Of a stretch of DNA of 64,000 bases, positions 32,059 to 42,120 are shown piece by piece. Location of the stretch: the NCBI GenBank assembly GCA_964605665.1, contig CAZSDP010000001.1, positions 124,001 to 188,000 on the forward strand. Reading direction: 5' to 3'. The position numbers and the translations under genes are program-made. How positions within the stretch are numbered: the first letter of the stretch is position 1; each line of letters starts with the position of its first letter. Below the pieces are notes generated by a model. The model searched no databases, was not told the DNA's origin, and saw nothing but the letters and a program-made list of their open reading frames with translations. This DNA is from CAZSDP01 sp964605665. GTDB taxonomy: Bacteria > Planctomycetota > UBA8108 > UBA1146.

Positions 32059-34389
32059 ATGCAAGCAGTAAACTGGCCAACCCAATCTTTAGGACCTCTT
32101 ACCCCAAGAGGTCCTGGTCACCAGATCTGTCGAATGAAAACCATCTACATTTTTGCGGTCCTCGTTTCTTTGGCCTTCACCATGAATGCATCTGTCTGGG
32201 CGGATGGCTGGATTGAAATCGACCCTCCCGCGCTTTCTGACCCCAGCTTCCCGACTTTCGATCCTTCGCTCCGGGTACAGAGTCATCTCGTAGACATTGA
32301 TATCGTTGGCGGCTTTGCCGAGGTCTCCCTTAAGAAATCCTTTCACAATTTTGGTAAACGAACTGTGGAGGGAACGTTCTTCTTTCCCTTGCCTCGGGGA
32401 GCATATATCGAGGATTTTCGAGTAAAGTTAAATGGCCAAGAACTCGCTGGAGAGATTCTGCCTGCGGCCAAAGCGAAGAGGATCTATGAGTCTCTTGTGC
32501 GACGGGCGGTTGATCCGGCAATTTTGGAGTACTACCGTCATGACCTCTTCCGAGCCCGTGTCTTCCCGATTCCATCGGGAGAGTCTGTCCAGGTCACTTT
32601 AGCTTATCGTCAGCGAGTGCCCAGCAACGGAGGATTAACTCGGTTTACCTATCCACTCAGTTCTGGTCACTTCTCCTCGAGAGAACTACGCGACCTACAA
32701 ATCAATGTGAACGTAAAAACCGATTCACGACTTCACTCCGCTCACAGCCCAAGCCATCCATGCAAAGTCATCGACCAATCAGCTTATGGAAGTTCTTTAC
32801 GATACTCAGCAAAAGCCACTTCAGCTCAACATGATTTCCTACTCGACATCCTTGAGGGAGATGGTCAGCTCGCGGCCGGATTACGTGCTTATCGGGAAGA
32901 CTCGGAAGATGGCTGGTTTCTACTCAGGCTTGTCCCTGGTCAGCAACCTCAAGAATCATTACCGCCAGGGACACTCATTTTGTTGGTGGATGTTTCAGGT
33001 TCAATGACTGGAAAGAAGATTGAGCATGCAAAATCCGCAATCCGCAGCGCTCTAGGCCGCTTAAGACCGAAAGATCGTTTCCAAATTCTCGCGTATTCCA
33101 GCAGCGTCACTTCCTTCGCTCCTTCCACAGTTTACGCGACGAATCAGGCCCTGGAAGCTGCAGAGGAATTTGTCGAAAATTTGATCGCCAAAGGCGGAAC
33201 GAATATCGACCAGGCATTACGTCAAGGGTTAGAAGCCGCGAAAATCGAAGATTCCAATGCGACGGTGATGTTGATCACAGACGGGCGACCGACTGTTGGC
33301 GTGACATCTAAGGACGAAATTGTGAACAACTCTGTGACCTGCAATGGGGGGGATCAGCGTGTTCATGTCCTCGGAATGGGTACAGACGTCAACACGATCC
33401 TCTTGGACGAGCTCGCTAAGAAAAACAGGGGGAGCAGAACCTACATCCGCACCGGCGAGACTCTGGAAGTTTCGCTCAATGAGATTCTCGACCGAGCGTT
33501 GTACCCTGCGATTACGAATATCGATCTCGCAATAGAAGGAATATCGATCGATCAAATTGAACCCCCTGCCCCATGGGACTTGTTTCATGGCGACGAATTG
33601 GTTCTTGCAGGTCGATATGATGGGTCCGGGAATTCAAGAGTGACTGTAACAGGTCAATTACCCGAAACTCAGCTGGCCTGGTCCTTTCCCGCTAAATTCC
33701 CCGACCAGGGAGGTGCCGAAGAAGCGGCCTATCTTTGGGCTGAATTTCGGATCACAACCCTGATGGAATCGCTCAGAATCGCCGGATCTTCTCCAAGGCC
33801 TGACATCGTTGCTGAAGTGACCGAACTAAGCCTACGATATGGAATCGTGACCCCTTTCACGTCCTACCTCATTAAAGAATCGACAGAGGGCGCCATCGCT
33901 CAACGCGTCGCCGGCCAAGTCTTAGAGAATGAGAAATACCGGCGAGAAACGATGGATTTTGGGCGGGGGTTCCACACTCCAACCGGAGAAGATTCTTTTG
34001 GTACGGCTTTGATTTTGGCGGACCAGAGAAAGAACTTAGGAAAAGACTTATCGGCTGCAGGCCTAACTGTCCCAGAAAGCTCGGCCGGTATTGCCTTCGA
34101 TCTCGATCTCACCAAGGTTGCGGGTAGGACTCTCATCTCGTCCAATGATGAGACAGAGACTCTTGTTGATACGAGCCTGGGTGGAGATTTGAAACTTCCA
34201 GAGCCGGACATCCGTTACGAATTCCTGAGCGAGGACTACCTGCGCTTCTTGGGTGAAAATCCTGGAGTGGAGAAAATCCTCGCTCGCGGCACTTCAATCC
34301 TGTTTCGATGGAAGGGATCTGTCATCAAGATCGAAGGCCTGGATTCCGATTCTCTGAAACCGATTCGAAAAGAAGCTGTTCGTCTATAG
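32059..34389 (+). CDS. VIT and von Willebrand A domain secreted protein
   Basis: 776 residues. AAAGGAGAG stands 8 bases before ATG 32059, but the signal peptide (TIYIFAVLVSLAFTMNASVWA) begins only at Met26 (32134), leaving a 25-residue extension. VIT domain (about 55-185: SLKKSFHNFGKRTVEGTFFFPLP), then vWA domain (about 305-480) with MIDAS motif DVSGS and downstream Thr/Asp (GGTNID, ITDGRP). The inter-alpha-trypsin-inhibitor-like pair is common in planctomycete and other Gram-negative secreted proteins. The vWA probably binds a protein partner through a divalent metal. The C-terminal 200 residues are not recognised. Confidence 0.88.
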   Translation: MQAVNWPTQSLGPLTPRGPGHQICRMKTIYIFAVLVSLAFTMNASVWADGWIEIDPPALSDPSFPTFDPSLRVQSHLVDIDIVGGFAEVSLKKSFHNFGKRTVEGTFFFPLPRGAYIEDFRVKLNGQELAGEILPAAKAKRIYESLVRRAVDPAILEYYRHDLFRARVFPIPSGESVQVTLAYRQRVPSNGGLTRFTYPLSSGHFSSRELRDLQINVNVKTDSRLHSAHSPSHPCKVIDQSAYGSSLRYSAKATSAQHDFLLDILEGDGQLAAGLRAYREDSEDGWFLLRLVPGQQPQESLPPGTLILLVDVSGSMTGKKIEHAKSAIRSALGRLRPKDRFQILAYSSSVTSFAPSTVYATNQALEAAEEFVENLIAKGGTNIDQALRQGLEAAKIEDSNATVMLITDGRPTVGVTSKDEIVNNSVTCNGGDQRVHVLGMGTDVNTILLDELAKKNRGSRTYIRTGETLEVSLNEILDRALYPAITNIDLAIEGISIDQIEPPAPWDLFHGDELVLAGRYDGSGNSRVTVTGQLPETQLAWSFPAKFPDQGGAEEAAYLWAEFRITTLMESLRIAGSSPRPDIVAEVTELSLRYGIVTPFTSYLIKESTEGAIAQRVAGQVLENEKYRRETMDFGRGFHTPTGEDSFGTALILADQRKNLGKDLSAAGLTVPESSAGIAFDLDLTKVAGRTLISSNDETETLVDTSLGGDLKLPEPDIRYEFLSEDYLRFLGENPGVEKILARGTSILFRWKGSVIKIEGLDSDSLKPIRKEAVRL
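32091..32115 (+). promoter_or_regulatory. perfect hairpin between two candidate starts
   Basis: AGGACCTCTT (32091-32100) pairs perfectly with AAGAGGTCCT (32106-32115) around ACCCC. It lies 30 bases after the ATG with the good Shine-Dalgarno and ends 18 bases before the Met of the signal peptide. No T-run follows. Could control translation of the vWA protein. Confidence 0.5.
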
Positions 34390-34455
34390 TCACTTTGGAG
34401 TGACTCAGAAGTCCAACTCCAGCTCAATGACGACCTAGAGGATAAAAAGACTTGA

Positions 34456-34494
34456 AGCCCTCGGGCCATGACGTCAATACCGTCACCGAGGGCT
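34456..34494 (+). terminator. hairpin after the vWA gene
   Basis: AGCCCTCGG (34456-34464) pairs with CCGAGGGCT (34486-34494), with an inner partly complementary TGACG/CGTCA. It stands 66 bases after the stop. There is no T-run, so termination is only likely, not certain. Confidence 0.55.
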
Positions 34495-34597
34495 GAGAGT
34501 CCTTGCCGATCTTCAATTTATTCGCAACACTACCTGACACCGTTGGTCCCGCAGAGGTAGAGTTTTCCACGTTGAGACTGGGGCGAGGATTGAATCG

Positions 34598-35536
34598 ATG
34601 CGATATCGGCAAGTAGGACGTAGCGGACTAAAAGTGAGCGCACTCTCTATCGGCGGATGGATCACCTTTGGCGGTAGCCTTGATCTGGAAAGTAGCCGTC
34701 AGGTCCTTCGTGCGGCCATCGATTCTGGTATGAACTACATCGATTTAGCAGACGTCTATGCCCGGGGTGGAGCTGAAAAAGTCGTCGGAGAATTATTGGG
34801 ATCTTATCGACGGCAAGATTTTGTCATTTCAACAAAGTGCTATTGGCCGATGAGCGACAATGTCAATGATTGTGGTCTCAGCCGAAAACACATTACCGAG
34901 AGCGTCGCTTCATCCCTCCAGCGACTGAACACAGATTACCTCGACATATTCTTTTGCCATCGCTTTGACCCCGAGGTTCCACTTGAGGAAACGATACAAG
35001 CGTTCGATGACTTGATTCGCCAGGGAAAAATTCTCTATTGGGGGACAAGTGTATGGGAGGCAGAACAGCTGGCCACAGCTCATAAGATCTGCGCCGAAAA
35101 TGGTTGGACACATCCGATCGTTGAACAGCCTCGATATAATTTGATCGATCGTCACGTGGAGGACGGTATCCAATCGACTGCGATCGAGAATGGGATGGGA
35201 TTAGTACCTTGGAGCCCCCTCCAGCAGGGTCTTTTGACCGGAAAGTACAATTCCGGAATTCCGACAAATTCAAGGGCAGCCACTTCGAAGTGGGTGGATC
35301 AGTGGTTGACCGATGAGAATCTTGAATCGTGTCGGAATCTGACGCTTCTTGCCGCCGAAGCTGGAGTCGCGCCGGAGCAGCTTGCTCTCGCGTGGTTGCT
35401 CTCGAGAGACGGGGTCTCCAGTGCGATCACCGGTGCTACTTCCCCTGATCAAGTGCTGAGCAATTGCCGAAGCCTTGAAGTGGAAGTCACAGAAGATCTA
35501 ACCGAACAAATCGAGGCCTGTTTTGGATCTGGCTAA
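34598..35536 (+). CDS. aldo/keto reductase, Kv-beta/YghZ-like
   Basis: 312 residues, TIM-barrel NADPH-dependent reductase. The catalytic tetrad appears to be Asp in NYIDLADVY, Tyr in the same segment, Lys in STKCYWP and His in IFFCHRFDP. The C-terminal cofactor region GVSSAITGATSPDQV fits the AKR6 subgroup related to potassium-channel beta subunits. The physiological substrate cannot be told from sequence. It ends 40 bases from the converging end of nuoN. Confidence 0.9.
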   Translation: MRYRQVGRSGLKVSALSIGGWITFGGSLDLESSRQVLRAAIDSGMNYIDLADVYARGGAEKVVGELLGSYRRQDFVISTKCYWPMSDNVNDCGLSRKHITESVASSLQRLNTDYLDIFFCHRFDPEVPLEETIQAFDDLIRQGKILYWGTSVWEAEQLATAHKICAENGWTHPIVEQPRYNLIDRHVEDGIQSTAIENGMGLVPWSPLQQGLLTGKYNSGIPTNSRAATSKWVDQWLTDENLESCRNLTLLAAEAGVAPEQLALAWLLSRDGVSSAITGATSPDQVLSNCRSLEVEVTEDLTEQIEACFGSG

Positions 35537-35576
35537 CCGTTGAAATGAACTGATTTTCGCGTCCCGCCATTCACTT

Positions 35577-37058
35577 TCAGCTACCGATTGCCTCGACCGC
35601 TTTCCTCGACAGATCGACCACGAATCCAGGGCGCAACCCTAAGAAAACAATCGCGATCGAAGTGATCGTCATCGCCAAGTGAAGACCCCAGGCCGACTCA
35701 ACTGGTTCAGACGACTCTTGCGATTCATGGAAGTATAGAGCGATGACCGGCCTCAAGTAGTAATAGATGCTGATCATCGAAGTGACAATAGCGACGATCA
35801 CCAGGTAGAGATATCCATATGTGATTGCGTCACTGAAGATCATCAACTTACCCATGAAACCGACGGTCAGTGGGATCCCCGCCAACGACAACATCGATAG
35901 AGTCAGTGCCAATGCGACAAGCGGACGCTTTCGTCCAAGTCCTTTAATTCCATCGAGAGTATCGCAGTCGCGATCGCCCTGGCGTATTGCAGAGAGCGCG
36001 ATAAAGGCGCCCAGAGTCGTGACCATGTATCCCGCTAGGTAGAAAAGGGAACCAGCCACTGCCTGTTCTTGCCCACGACCTTCCGGAAGTGTCAAAACCA
36101 AAGGAATCAACAGATAGCCGGTATGGGCAATACCTGAGTAGGCGAGCATCCTTTTGAGATTCGTTTGGTTGAGCGCAGCGAGATTTCCCAGGACCATGGT
36201 GACAACTGATACCGCAGCGAGCATTTGGGCAAGTGCGTTACTCTCACCGGTCGCGAGGACAATGCGGAAAAGAGCAGCAAAGCTGGCAACTTTAACCGCA
36301 ACGGCCATCCACCCTGCGGCGAGCATCGGGGCTCCTTGGTATACATCGGGCACCCAGGAGTGAAATGGGACGGCTCCAACTTTGAACGCGAAGCCGAGAA
36401 TGACCAACAACAGCCCTACTGAGTGAAGTATTGGGTCGCAATTCTCCGCAGCCAGCGCAGAAAGCTGGATCGAGCCATGACTTGCACCGTAAAGAAACGC
36501 CAACCCTAAGAGCAGGAACCCACTCGAGAAGGCACCCATGATGAAGTACTTGAAAGCGCCTTCGGCACTCTCTCGCCAATTCCTGACATATCCAGCAAGC
36601 ACGTAAACGGCTAAAGACAGAGTCTCTACGGCGACGAAGAGTGACACAAGATTCGTTGCTTGTGCCAAGAGGACCATCGATCCGGCGCCCAAATACAGCA
36701 GAGCGTGAAACTCACCTCTGTGTTTCCCAATCGACGCGAGATATCCACCAGCACCCAGCGAAGTCAACAAAGTGGCCATGATAATGATGCCCGCGGCGAC
36801 TCGTCCAAACATGTCGTTAGTCATCGCGCCTGCGAAGAGACGAGTCGAGAGGTCACTACTGGCCGTATTCAAAGCTGCAAGGGCGAGAAGTGATCCAGCG
36901 ACACCGGTGAGAACCAATTGAGTCTTTTGGCTTTTCTCACCCTGTGGGTCTCGATCACCGAAGCAGGCGTCCATCAACAGCTGGATCAGCCCCGTCGCGA
37001 AGAGGATCGAAGCTGGCAAGATCGCTTCGAACTCAGCTTGGGTAAAGGTCAGGCCCAT
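35577..37058 (-). CDS. nuoN: NADH-quinone oxidoreductase subunit N
   Basis: 493 residues, antiporter-like membrane subunit of complex I with about 14 helices. Conserved TM7-8 segments (GAFSSGFLLLGLAFLYGASHG, AFKVGAVPFHSWVPDVYQGAP) include the Lys and proline-broken helix of the proton channel. Last gene of the 14-gene nuo operon; 9 bases after nuoM. Proton translocation in the cytoplasmic membrane. Confidence 0.96.
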   Translation of the reverse strand: MGLTFTQAEFEAILPASILFATGLIQLLMDACFGDRDPQGEKSQKTQLVLTGVAGSLLALAALNTASSDLSTRLFAGAMTNDMFGRVAAGIIIMATLLTSLGAGGYLASIGKHRGEFHALLYLGAGSMVLLAQATNLVSLFVAVETLSLAVYVLAGYVRNWRESAEGAFKYFIMGAFSSGFLLLGLAFLYGASHGSIQLSALAAENCDPILHSVGLLLVILGFAFKVGAVPFHSWVPDVYQGAPMLAAGWMAVAVKVASFAALFRIVLATGESNALAQMLAAVSVVTMVLGNLAALNQTNLKRMLAYSGIAHTGYLLIPLVLTLPEGRGQEQAVAGSLFYLAGYMVTTLGAFIALSAIRQGDRDCDTLDGIKGLGRKRPLVALALTLSMLSLAGIPLTVGFMGKLMIFSDAITYGYLYLVIVAIVTSMISIYYYLRPVIALYFHESQESSEPVESAWGLHLAMTITSIAIVFLGLRPGFVVDLSRKAVEAIGS

Positions 37059-37067
37059 GAGAGATCC

Positions 37068-38564
37068 TTACTTCAGCATTTCAAGGTATTGGTTCACAGT
37101 GGGTTCAACGAGATCAGTGAACGGTTTGGAGTAGAGGCCGATCCAAAACATCATCACCACAATGGGGGTGAGATAGATGATCTCCCTAGCGTTGACATCT
37201 GGAATGGATGCGTTTTCTTCATGCACAAGTGGTCCGAACAGGAACTTCCTAACCAACGTCAGCATGTAAACCGCACCAAGTACAACACCGGTCGAAGCGA
37301 GCACCGCGTAAAGGGGTTCGACTTCGAAGGTACCCAACAGAATCATGAACTCACCCACGAATCCATTCATCCCCGGCAATCCGATGCTTGAGAGCGTTGC
37401 CAATATAAAGAAGACGCTGAACACAGGGACCACTTTGGCTATTCCGCCATAGTTCGCAAGTTCCCGGGTATGACGTCTCTCATAAATGATGCCGATCAAC
37501 AGGAAGAGCATGCCAGTTGAAAGGCCGTGGTTCACCATTTGAAGAATGCCCCCAACGATTCCAGTCGAAGTCATTTCTCCATTGGCCATTCTAAACATGA
37601 AGATCCCCAACACGACAAAGCCGAGGTGACTCACAGAGGAGTAAGCGACCAATTTCTTGATGTCGTGTTGAACAAGTGCCATGCACGCACCGAAAATGAT
37701 CCCGGTGATCGCCAGGCCACAAATCAAAGGTGTGAACTCAACAACGGCCTCTGGGAATAAGGGGATTCCAAACCGCAGGAAGCCGTAGGTGCCCATTTTC
37801 AGCAGCACTCCGGCAAGCACAACCGAGCCTGCGGTAGGGGCCTCTACGTGGGCATCTGGCAGCCATGTATGCAACGGGAAGAGTGGGACTTTGATCGCGA
37901 AGCTCAAAGCAAAGGCACCGAATAGCCAAGCCTGCGCCTCTCGCGAAATTGGGTCGTTTTCTAGATGGGTAAGCACCGCCGGTAGATCGAAAGTTCCGGT
38001 GTGTTTCCACAAGTAGAGTATCGCGACAAACATGAGGAGCGATCCAACCATCGTATAGATGAAGAACTTGATCGCTGCGCGTATTCGATCGCGCCCGCCC
38101 CATATCCCCACGATGAGATACATCGGGACCAGCATTGCTTCCCAGAAGAGGTAGAAAAGAATCATATCGAGGGCAAGGAATGCGCCGATCATCCCCGACT
38201 GTAGGAGAAGGAGACAGATCTGATATTCCTTCACTCGATCCTTGACCGCACTCCAAGTACTCAGGAGGACGATCGGCATGGTGAAAGTCGTGAGAAGCAC
38301 CAAAAGGATACTGATCCCGTCGATGCCGAGGTGGTACGAAATCCCTAAGCCCTCAACCCAAGTATGCTTTTCCTCGAGTTGGTAACCACCATAGCTCCCA
38401 TCAAATTGGGTCAACATGGTGAGGCTCAACAAAAGAGTGAGGCAAGAGATCATCAAAGACCCCTGCTTCATCACCGACTCATTCTTCCGGTCTACGAAAG
38501 CAAGGAGAATCGCTCCCAATGCCGGAGTCAGAATGATGAGGGAGAGGATCGGTAGTCCACTCAT
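37068..38564 (-). CDS. nuoM: NADH-quinone oxidoreductase subunit M
   Basis: 498 residues, second antiporter-like subunit. Shows FFIYTMVGSLLMF, the channel Lys in AFAIKVPLFPLHTWLPDAHVEAPT, and KKLVAYSSVSHLGFV. The conserved Glu in the fifth helix region is in FLFWEAMLVPMYL. Complete, no frameshift. 4 bases after nuoL. Confidence 0.97.
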   Translation of the reverse strand: MSGLPILSLIILTPALGAILLAFVDRKNESVMKQGSLMISCLTLLLSLTMLTQFDGSYGGYQLEEKHTWVEGLGISYHLGIDGISILLVLLTTFTMPIVLLSTWSAVKDRVKEYQICLLLLQSGMIGAFLALDMILFYLFWEAMLVPMYLIVGIWGGRDRIRAAIKFFIYTMVGSLLMFVAILYLWKHTGTFDLPAVLTHLENDPISREAQAWLFGAFALSFAIKVPLFPLHTWLPDAHVEAPTAGSVVLAGVLLKMGTYGFLRFGIPLFPEAVVEFTPLICGLAITGIIFGACMALVQHDIKKLVAYSSVSHLGFVVLGIFMFRMANGEMTSTGIVGGILQMVNHGLSTGMLFLLIGIIYERRHTRELANYGGIAKVVPVFSVFFILATLSSIGLPGMNGFVGEFMILLGTFEVEPLYAVLASTGVVLGAVYMLTLVRKFLFGPLVHEENASIPDVNAREIIYLTPIVVMMFWIGLYSKPFTDLVEPTVNQYLEMLK

Positions 38565-38568
38565 GGTT

Positions 38569-40617
38569 TCAGGACCCCGTATCTTTCAAAATTGACAGCA
38601 TGATGAAAATCAGCACCAGAGCCCCACATCCGAATGTAAGCAAGTACGCCGGAACGTAACCAGACTGCATTCTCCGGAAGAAATTGCCGGTGCTTCGAGC
38701 CAGCGAACCCATCCCATGCACCAGCATGGTGTCGATGAGTAATCGATCGATGAGCATCCACATGAGGTTAGAAGTGAGCTCAAATGGCTTCACGATGAAC
38801 AAGTCGTAGAGCTCATCGACATAGAACTTGTCTTCTGACCACTGTCGCATTCGACGCCCGATGGCGTTCTCCGCGACCAACTGAGCGAGGACCTTTCGGC
38901 CAGGACCGTAAAGATACATAGCTAGAAGCAAACCGATCAGCCCCGCGAGTACCGAGATCGCGAGGGAGGTCCACTCCATTGCATGCAGTTTATGAAGCTC
39001 TGCCTCACTGAGACCTTCTCCATGGTCAGCGTAGAGCCCAGTGAACTTTCCAAGTATGTGGTGGTCACCGCCGAGGGAGTCGGGCCAGAAGCCCATGAAT
39101 GCCGGAACACCCAATGTTCCTCCGAAGATCGCCAAGAATGCTAAGACGATCAGGGCGAACTGAATCCAGCCTCCGGGCTCATGAACTTTCCCAACCAATT
39201 TCTCGTCGATGCGACTCTCTCCCCAGAAGGTGAGAGCGACAGAACGCAGCATGTAAAATGCGGTGAGCGCCGCAGTCAGGACTCCGACGCCCCAGAACAC
39301 CATCGCAAATGTCGAGTGATCGTGTCCAAAGGCGTGGTAATACCCTTCGAAGAGAATCTCGTCTTTCGAGAAGAATCCGCTGAAGAATGGCACCCCGGCT
39401 ATTGCCAGCGTTCCGATCAGGTAAGTCGCGTGGGTGATCGGAAGCTGCTTCCTGAGCCCACCCATCTTCCTCATGTCTTGCTCGTGATGCATCGCGTGAA
39501 TCACTGAACCAGAACCAAGGAACAGTAGCGCCTTAAAGAACGCATGGGTCACAACATGGAAAAATGCAGCGTTGAATGCACCCATTCCTACCGCAAAGAA
39601 CATGTAACCAAGTTGACTCACAGTCGAATACGCCAACACCTTCTTGATGTCATTCTGACTGAGGGCAATCAAGGCGGCGAGGAGGGCGGTACATGCACCA
39701 ACTGCGGCGATCACCAATAGGGTGAAGGGGGAATTCTCAAACAAGCCCGCGAGACGACAACAGAGGTAAACACCTGAAGTGACCATTGTCGCCGCGTGAA
39801 TTAGGGCTGAAACGGGGGTCGGGCCAGCCATGGCGTCAGGAAGCCAGACGTAGAGCGGTATCTGAGCGCTCTTTCCGGTAGCCCCGACAAAGAGCAATAA
39901 GGTGATCCAGTCTATGAGACCCAATCCCCAAAAGGTTCCGAAGGATTGAATGCGAACTGCTTCATCACTATTGCCAGTGAGGTGTTGGCTGACAACCGAG
40001 ACGATTTCCCGGGTGTCGATCGTGCCTAAAAACTTGTAGCAAAGGAATATCGCCAACAGCACCCCGAAGTCGCCGATGCGATTGACGATGAAGGCCTTTT
40101 GCCCGGCCTTTGAGTTGAGTTTGTCTTCAAACCAAAAACCGATGAGTAGGTAGGAACAGAGTCCAACGCCTTCCCACCCGACGAACATCAGAAGCAAATT
40201 ATCACCGAGGACGAGGATCAACATGCAAGAGGTAAAGAGATTCAAGTAGGCAAAGTAGCGATGGAATCCAGGGTCTCCCCGCATGTAGTCGATCGAGTAG
40301 AGATGGATCAAAGAACCGATCCCGGTGATCACCAAACACATCACGCACGAGAGAGGGTCAGCGAGTAAGGCAAAGGGGGCTGAGAAGTCTCCAACTTGGA
40401 TCCAGTCAAAGACGTGTTGTCTCAGTAGTCCCTGTTCTCTGACTTCACTCCATACCTTGACCGTAACCAGGAACGCGCCGATTGGGGTGAGCGCGCCAAC
40501 CCAAGCGACGAATCGCGGTCCAAGTTTCTTGCCGAATATGCCATTCAACAAGAAGCCCAGAAGCGGCAACAGCGGGATCCAAATGAGGTTTTCTTGCATC
40601 TGATCCCCCTCAACCAT
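38569..40617 (-). CDS. nuoL: NADH-quinone oxidoreductase subunit L
   Basis: 682 residues with antiporter-like helices and a long C-terminal amphipathic helix that ties the membrane arm together. FVGWEGVGLCSYLLIGFW, GKSAQIPLYVWLPDAMAGPTPVSALIHAATMV and NDIKKVLAYSTVSQLGYM are textbook. The start may be Met at 40599 (MQENLIW) rather than 40617; the latter overlaps nuoK by 8 bases. Confidence 0.97.
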   Translation of the reverse strand: MVEGDQMQENLIWIPLLPLLGFLLNGIFGKKLGPRFVAWVGALTPIGAFLVTVKVWSEVREQGLLRQHVFDWIQVGDFSAPFALLADPLSCVMCLVITGIGSLIHLYSIDYMRGDPGFHRYFAYLNLFTSCMLILVLGDNLLLMFVGWEGVGLCSYLLIGFWFEDKLNSKAGQKAFIVNRIGDFGVLLAIFLCYKFLGTIDTREIVSVVSQHLTGNSDEAVRIQSFGTFWGLGLIDWITLLLFVGATGKSAQIPLYVWLPDAMAGPTPVSALIHAATMVTSGVYLCCRLAGLFENSPFTLLVIAAVGACTALLAALIALSQNDIKKVLAYSTVSQLGYMFFAVGMGAFNAAFFHVVTHAFFKALLFLGSGSVIHAMHHEQDMRKMGGLRKQLPITHATYLIGTLAIAGVPFFSGFFSKDEILFEGYYHAFGHDHSTFAMVFWGVGVLTAALTAFYMLRSVALTFWGESRIDEKLVGKVHEPGGWIQFALIVLAFLAIFGGTLGVPAFMGFWPDSLGGDHHILGKFTGLYADHGEGLSEAELHKLHAMEWTSLAISVLAGLIGLLLAMYLYGPGRKVLAQLVAENAIGRRMRQWSEDKFYVDELYDLFIVKPFELTSNLMWMLIDRLLIDTMLVHGMGSLARSTGNFFRRMQSGYVPAYLLTFGCGALVLIFIMLSILKDTGS

Positions 40618-40933
40618 TCATTTGGCAGAGGTCACGCACGTCAATGGTGCGCCACCGTCGCCAGATCAGGAGTAGAATGGAGAGCCCGATTGCAGCTTCG
40701 GCGGCCGCGACGGCGAGAACCATCAGCGCGAAGATCTGCCCACTGTGATCGCCTGCGAGGACACCTTCCCCAGCAAAGCTGCGTCCGAACGCGACCAGTG
40801 CTAAATTGACGGCGTTCAGCATCAATTCGAGTGACATCAGAATCACCAGAATGTTTCTCCGAGCCAGCACCCCGTAGATGCCGACTGAAAAGAGGATGGC
40901 GGAAATGTAGAGGCAAGAGGTCAGGCTAAACAT
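40610..40933 (-). CDS. nuoK: NADH-quinone oxidoreductase subunit K
   Basis: 107 residues, three membrane helices. Conserved Glu in MSLELMLNAVNLA and a second Glu in AAAEAAIGLSILLL are the key proton-path residues. Overlaps nuoJ by 8 bases, suggesting translational coupling. Confidence 0.96.
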   Translation of the reverse strand: MFSLTSCLYISAILFSVGIYGVLARRNILVILMSLELMLNAVNLALVAFGRSFAGEGVLAGDHSGQIFALMVLAVAAAEAAIGLSILLLIWRRWRTIDVRDLCQMNG

Positions 40934-41543
40934 GGGCTGGCTCCTCTGGTCTCTTGGAAACAGCTTCGGGAGGATCTGAGTTTGAGTCGCCTTCGAGTTC
41001 GCTCTTTTGGCGGCGTCGAGCGCTCAGCGACAGGTGGACCGCACCGATGATTCCGATCAGCACGAGGATCGAAGTGAGTTCAAAGACCAACAGGTGCTCT
41101 CTGAACAGCTCTAGACCGAAGGCCGCGGTGCTACCGTGCTTGGCATCTAAAGGTGGCATGTTTGGAAACACCACCGGGGCCTCATTCAACATGGGGGACT
41201 GGTTGATGGTGAACCAGAGTAAGCAAAAAACCAATGCCGCGGTCCCTGCAGCAAAAGTCTTATCGGTGGCTCCACCTTCCTCGGGAAGGTCCCCTTCTCG
41301 AGGATTGATCAGCATAATGACGAACAGGTAAAGCACCATGATCGCCCCTGCGTAAACCAGCAGTTGCATGAAGCCGAGGAAGTCCGCTCCTAAGAGCAAG
41401 AACATCCCTGACATCGCTGCAAAGACAATGATCAGAAACAACGCCGAGTAAATCGGGTTGCGTCGGGTCACGACAATCAACGATGAAACCACCGCGATGA
41501 CGGCGATGACGGCGAAGATCGTGTGTTGCAACCAAGGACTCAT
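40926..41543 (-). CDS. nuoJ: NADH-quinone oxidoreductase subunit J
   Basis: 205 residues, five membrane helices; FLGFMQLLVYAGAIMVLYLFVIML carries the pi-bulge helix TM3 typical of the family. The C-terminal 30 residues are polar and acidic. Upstream spacing to nuoI is 57 bases, the widest gap of the operon. Confidence 0.95.
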   Translation of the reverse strand: MSPWLQHTIFAVIAVIAVVSSLIVVTRRNPIYSALFLIIVFAAMSGMFLLLGADFLGFMQLLVYAGAIMVLYLFVIMLINPREGDLPEEGGATDKTFAAGTAALVFCLLWFTINQSPMLNEAPVVFPNMPPLDAKHGSTAAFGLELFREHLLVFELTSILVLIGIIGAVHLSLSARRRQKSELEGDSNSDPPEAVSKRPEEPAHV

Positions 41544-41600
41544 GGTCTCTCCCGGTCCGTTACTCGGACCCTCACGATTTGAATTTGCCTCGAGGCGTGT

Positions 41601-42086
41601 TCAATTTGAGAGCAAACGCTCTTTGTCGTAGATCTTGCTCTCCCGTGTTCTCGACGGAATGTTGTAGACCGGTGTCAATTCGATTGCGTCGCAGGGGCAT
41701 GCTTCTTCACACATCCCACAGTAGATGCACCGCATTAAATCGATGTTGAAGATCCTCGGCCGCTTTTCACGATCGGCCCAAGGAGCTTCCTCGGCGACGA
41801 TTTCAATGCAATGAGCCGGACAGGCAGTGGAGCAAAGATAGCAAGCGACGCATTTTTCTCGCCCCAGGCTATCCCGCTTGAGTCGGTGCTCACCGCGATA
41901 CCCTGGGTAAGGAGCGCGTCTTTCTTCAGGGTAGTGAATGGTGTTCGCCTTGTTGTAATCACCGATGGCGAGCATGTGCTTCAAGGTGTTCCCCAACCCC
42001 TTGATCACCGGGATGACGTAAGTTCGCTCAGCAAGGCTTCTCCCTGATGACTCTGCGTCTTTGGGTTGTTCGTGATCGTGTGCCAT
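41601..42086 (-). CDS. nuoI: NADH-quinone oxidoreductase subunit I
   Basis: 161 residues, ferredoxin-like subunit with two 4Fe-4S clusters (N6a, N6b): CVACYLCSTACPAHC and CIYCGMCEEACPCDA. Carries electrons from NuoG toward NuoB. The N-terminal 30 residues are hydrophilic, then a short amphipathic helix that meets the membrane arm. Confidence 0.97.
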   Translation of the reverse strand: MAHDHEQPKDAESSGRSLAERTYVIPVIKGLGNTLKHMLAIGDYNKANTIHYPEERRAPYPGYRGEHRLKRDSLGREKCVACYLCSTACPAHCIEIVAEEAPWADREKRPRIFNIDLMRCIYCGMCEEACPCDAIELTPVYNIPSRTRESKIYDKERLLSN

Positions 42087-42120
42087 CGGTTCTCCGTCTA
42101 AAGTTTTCTGACGATGGTCA

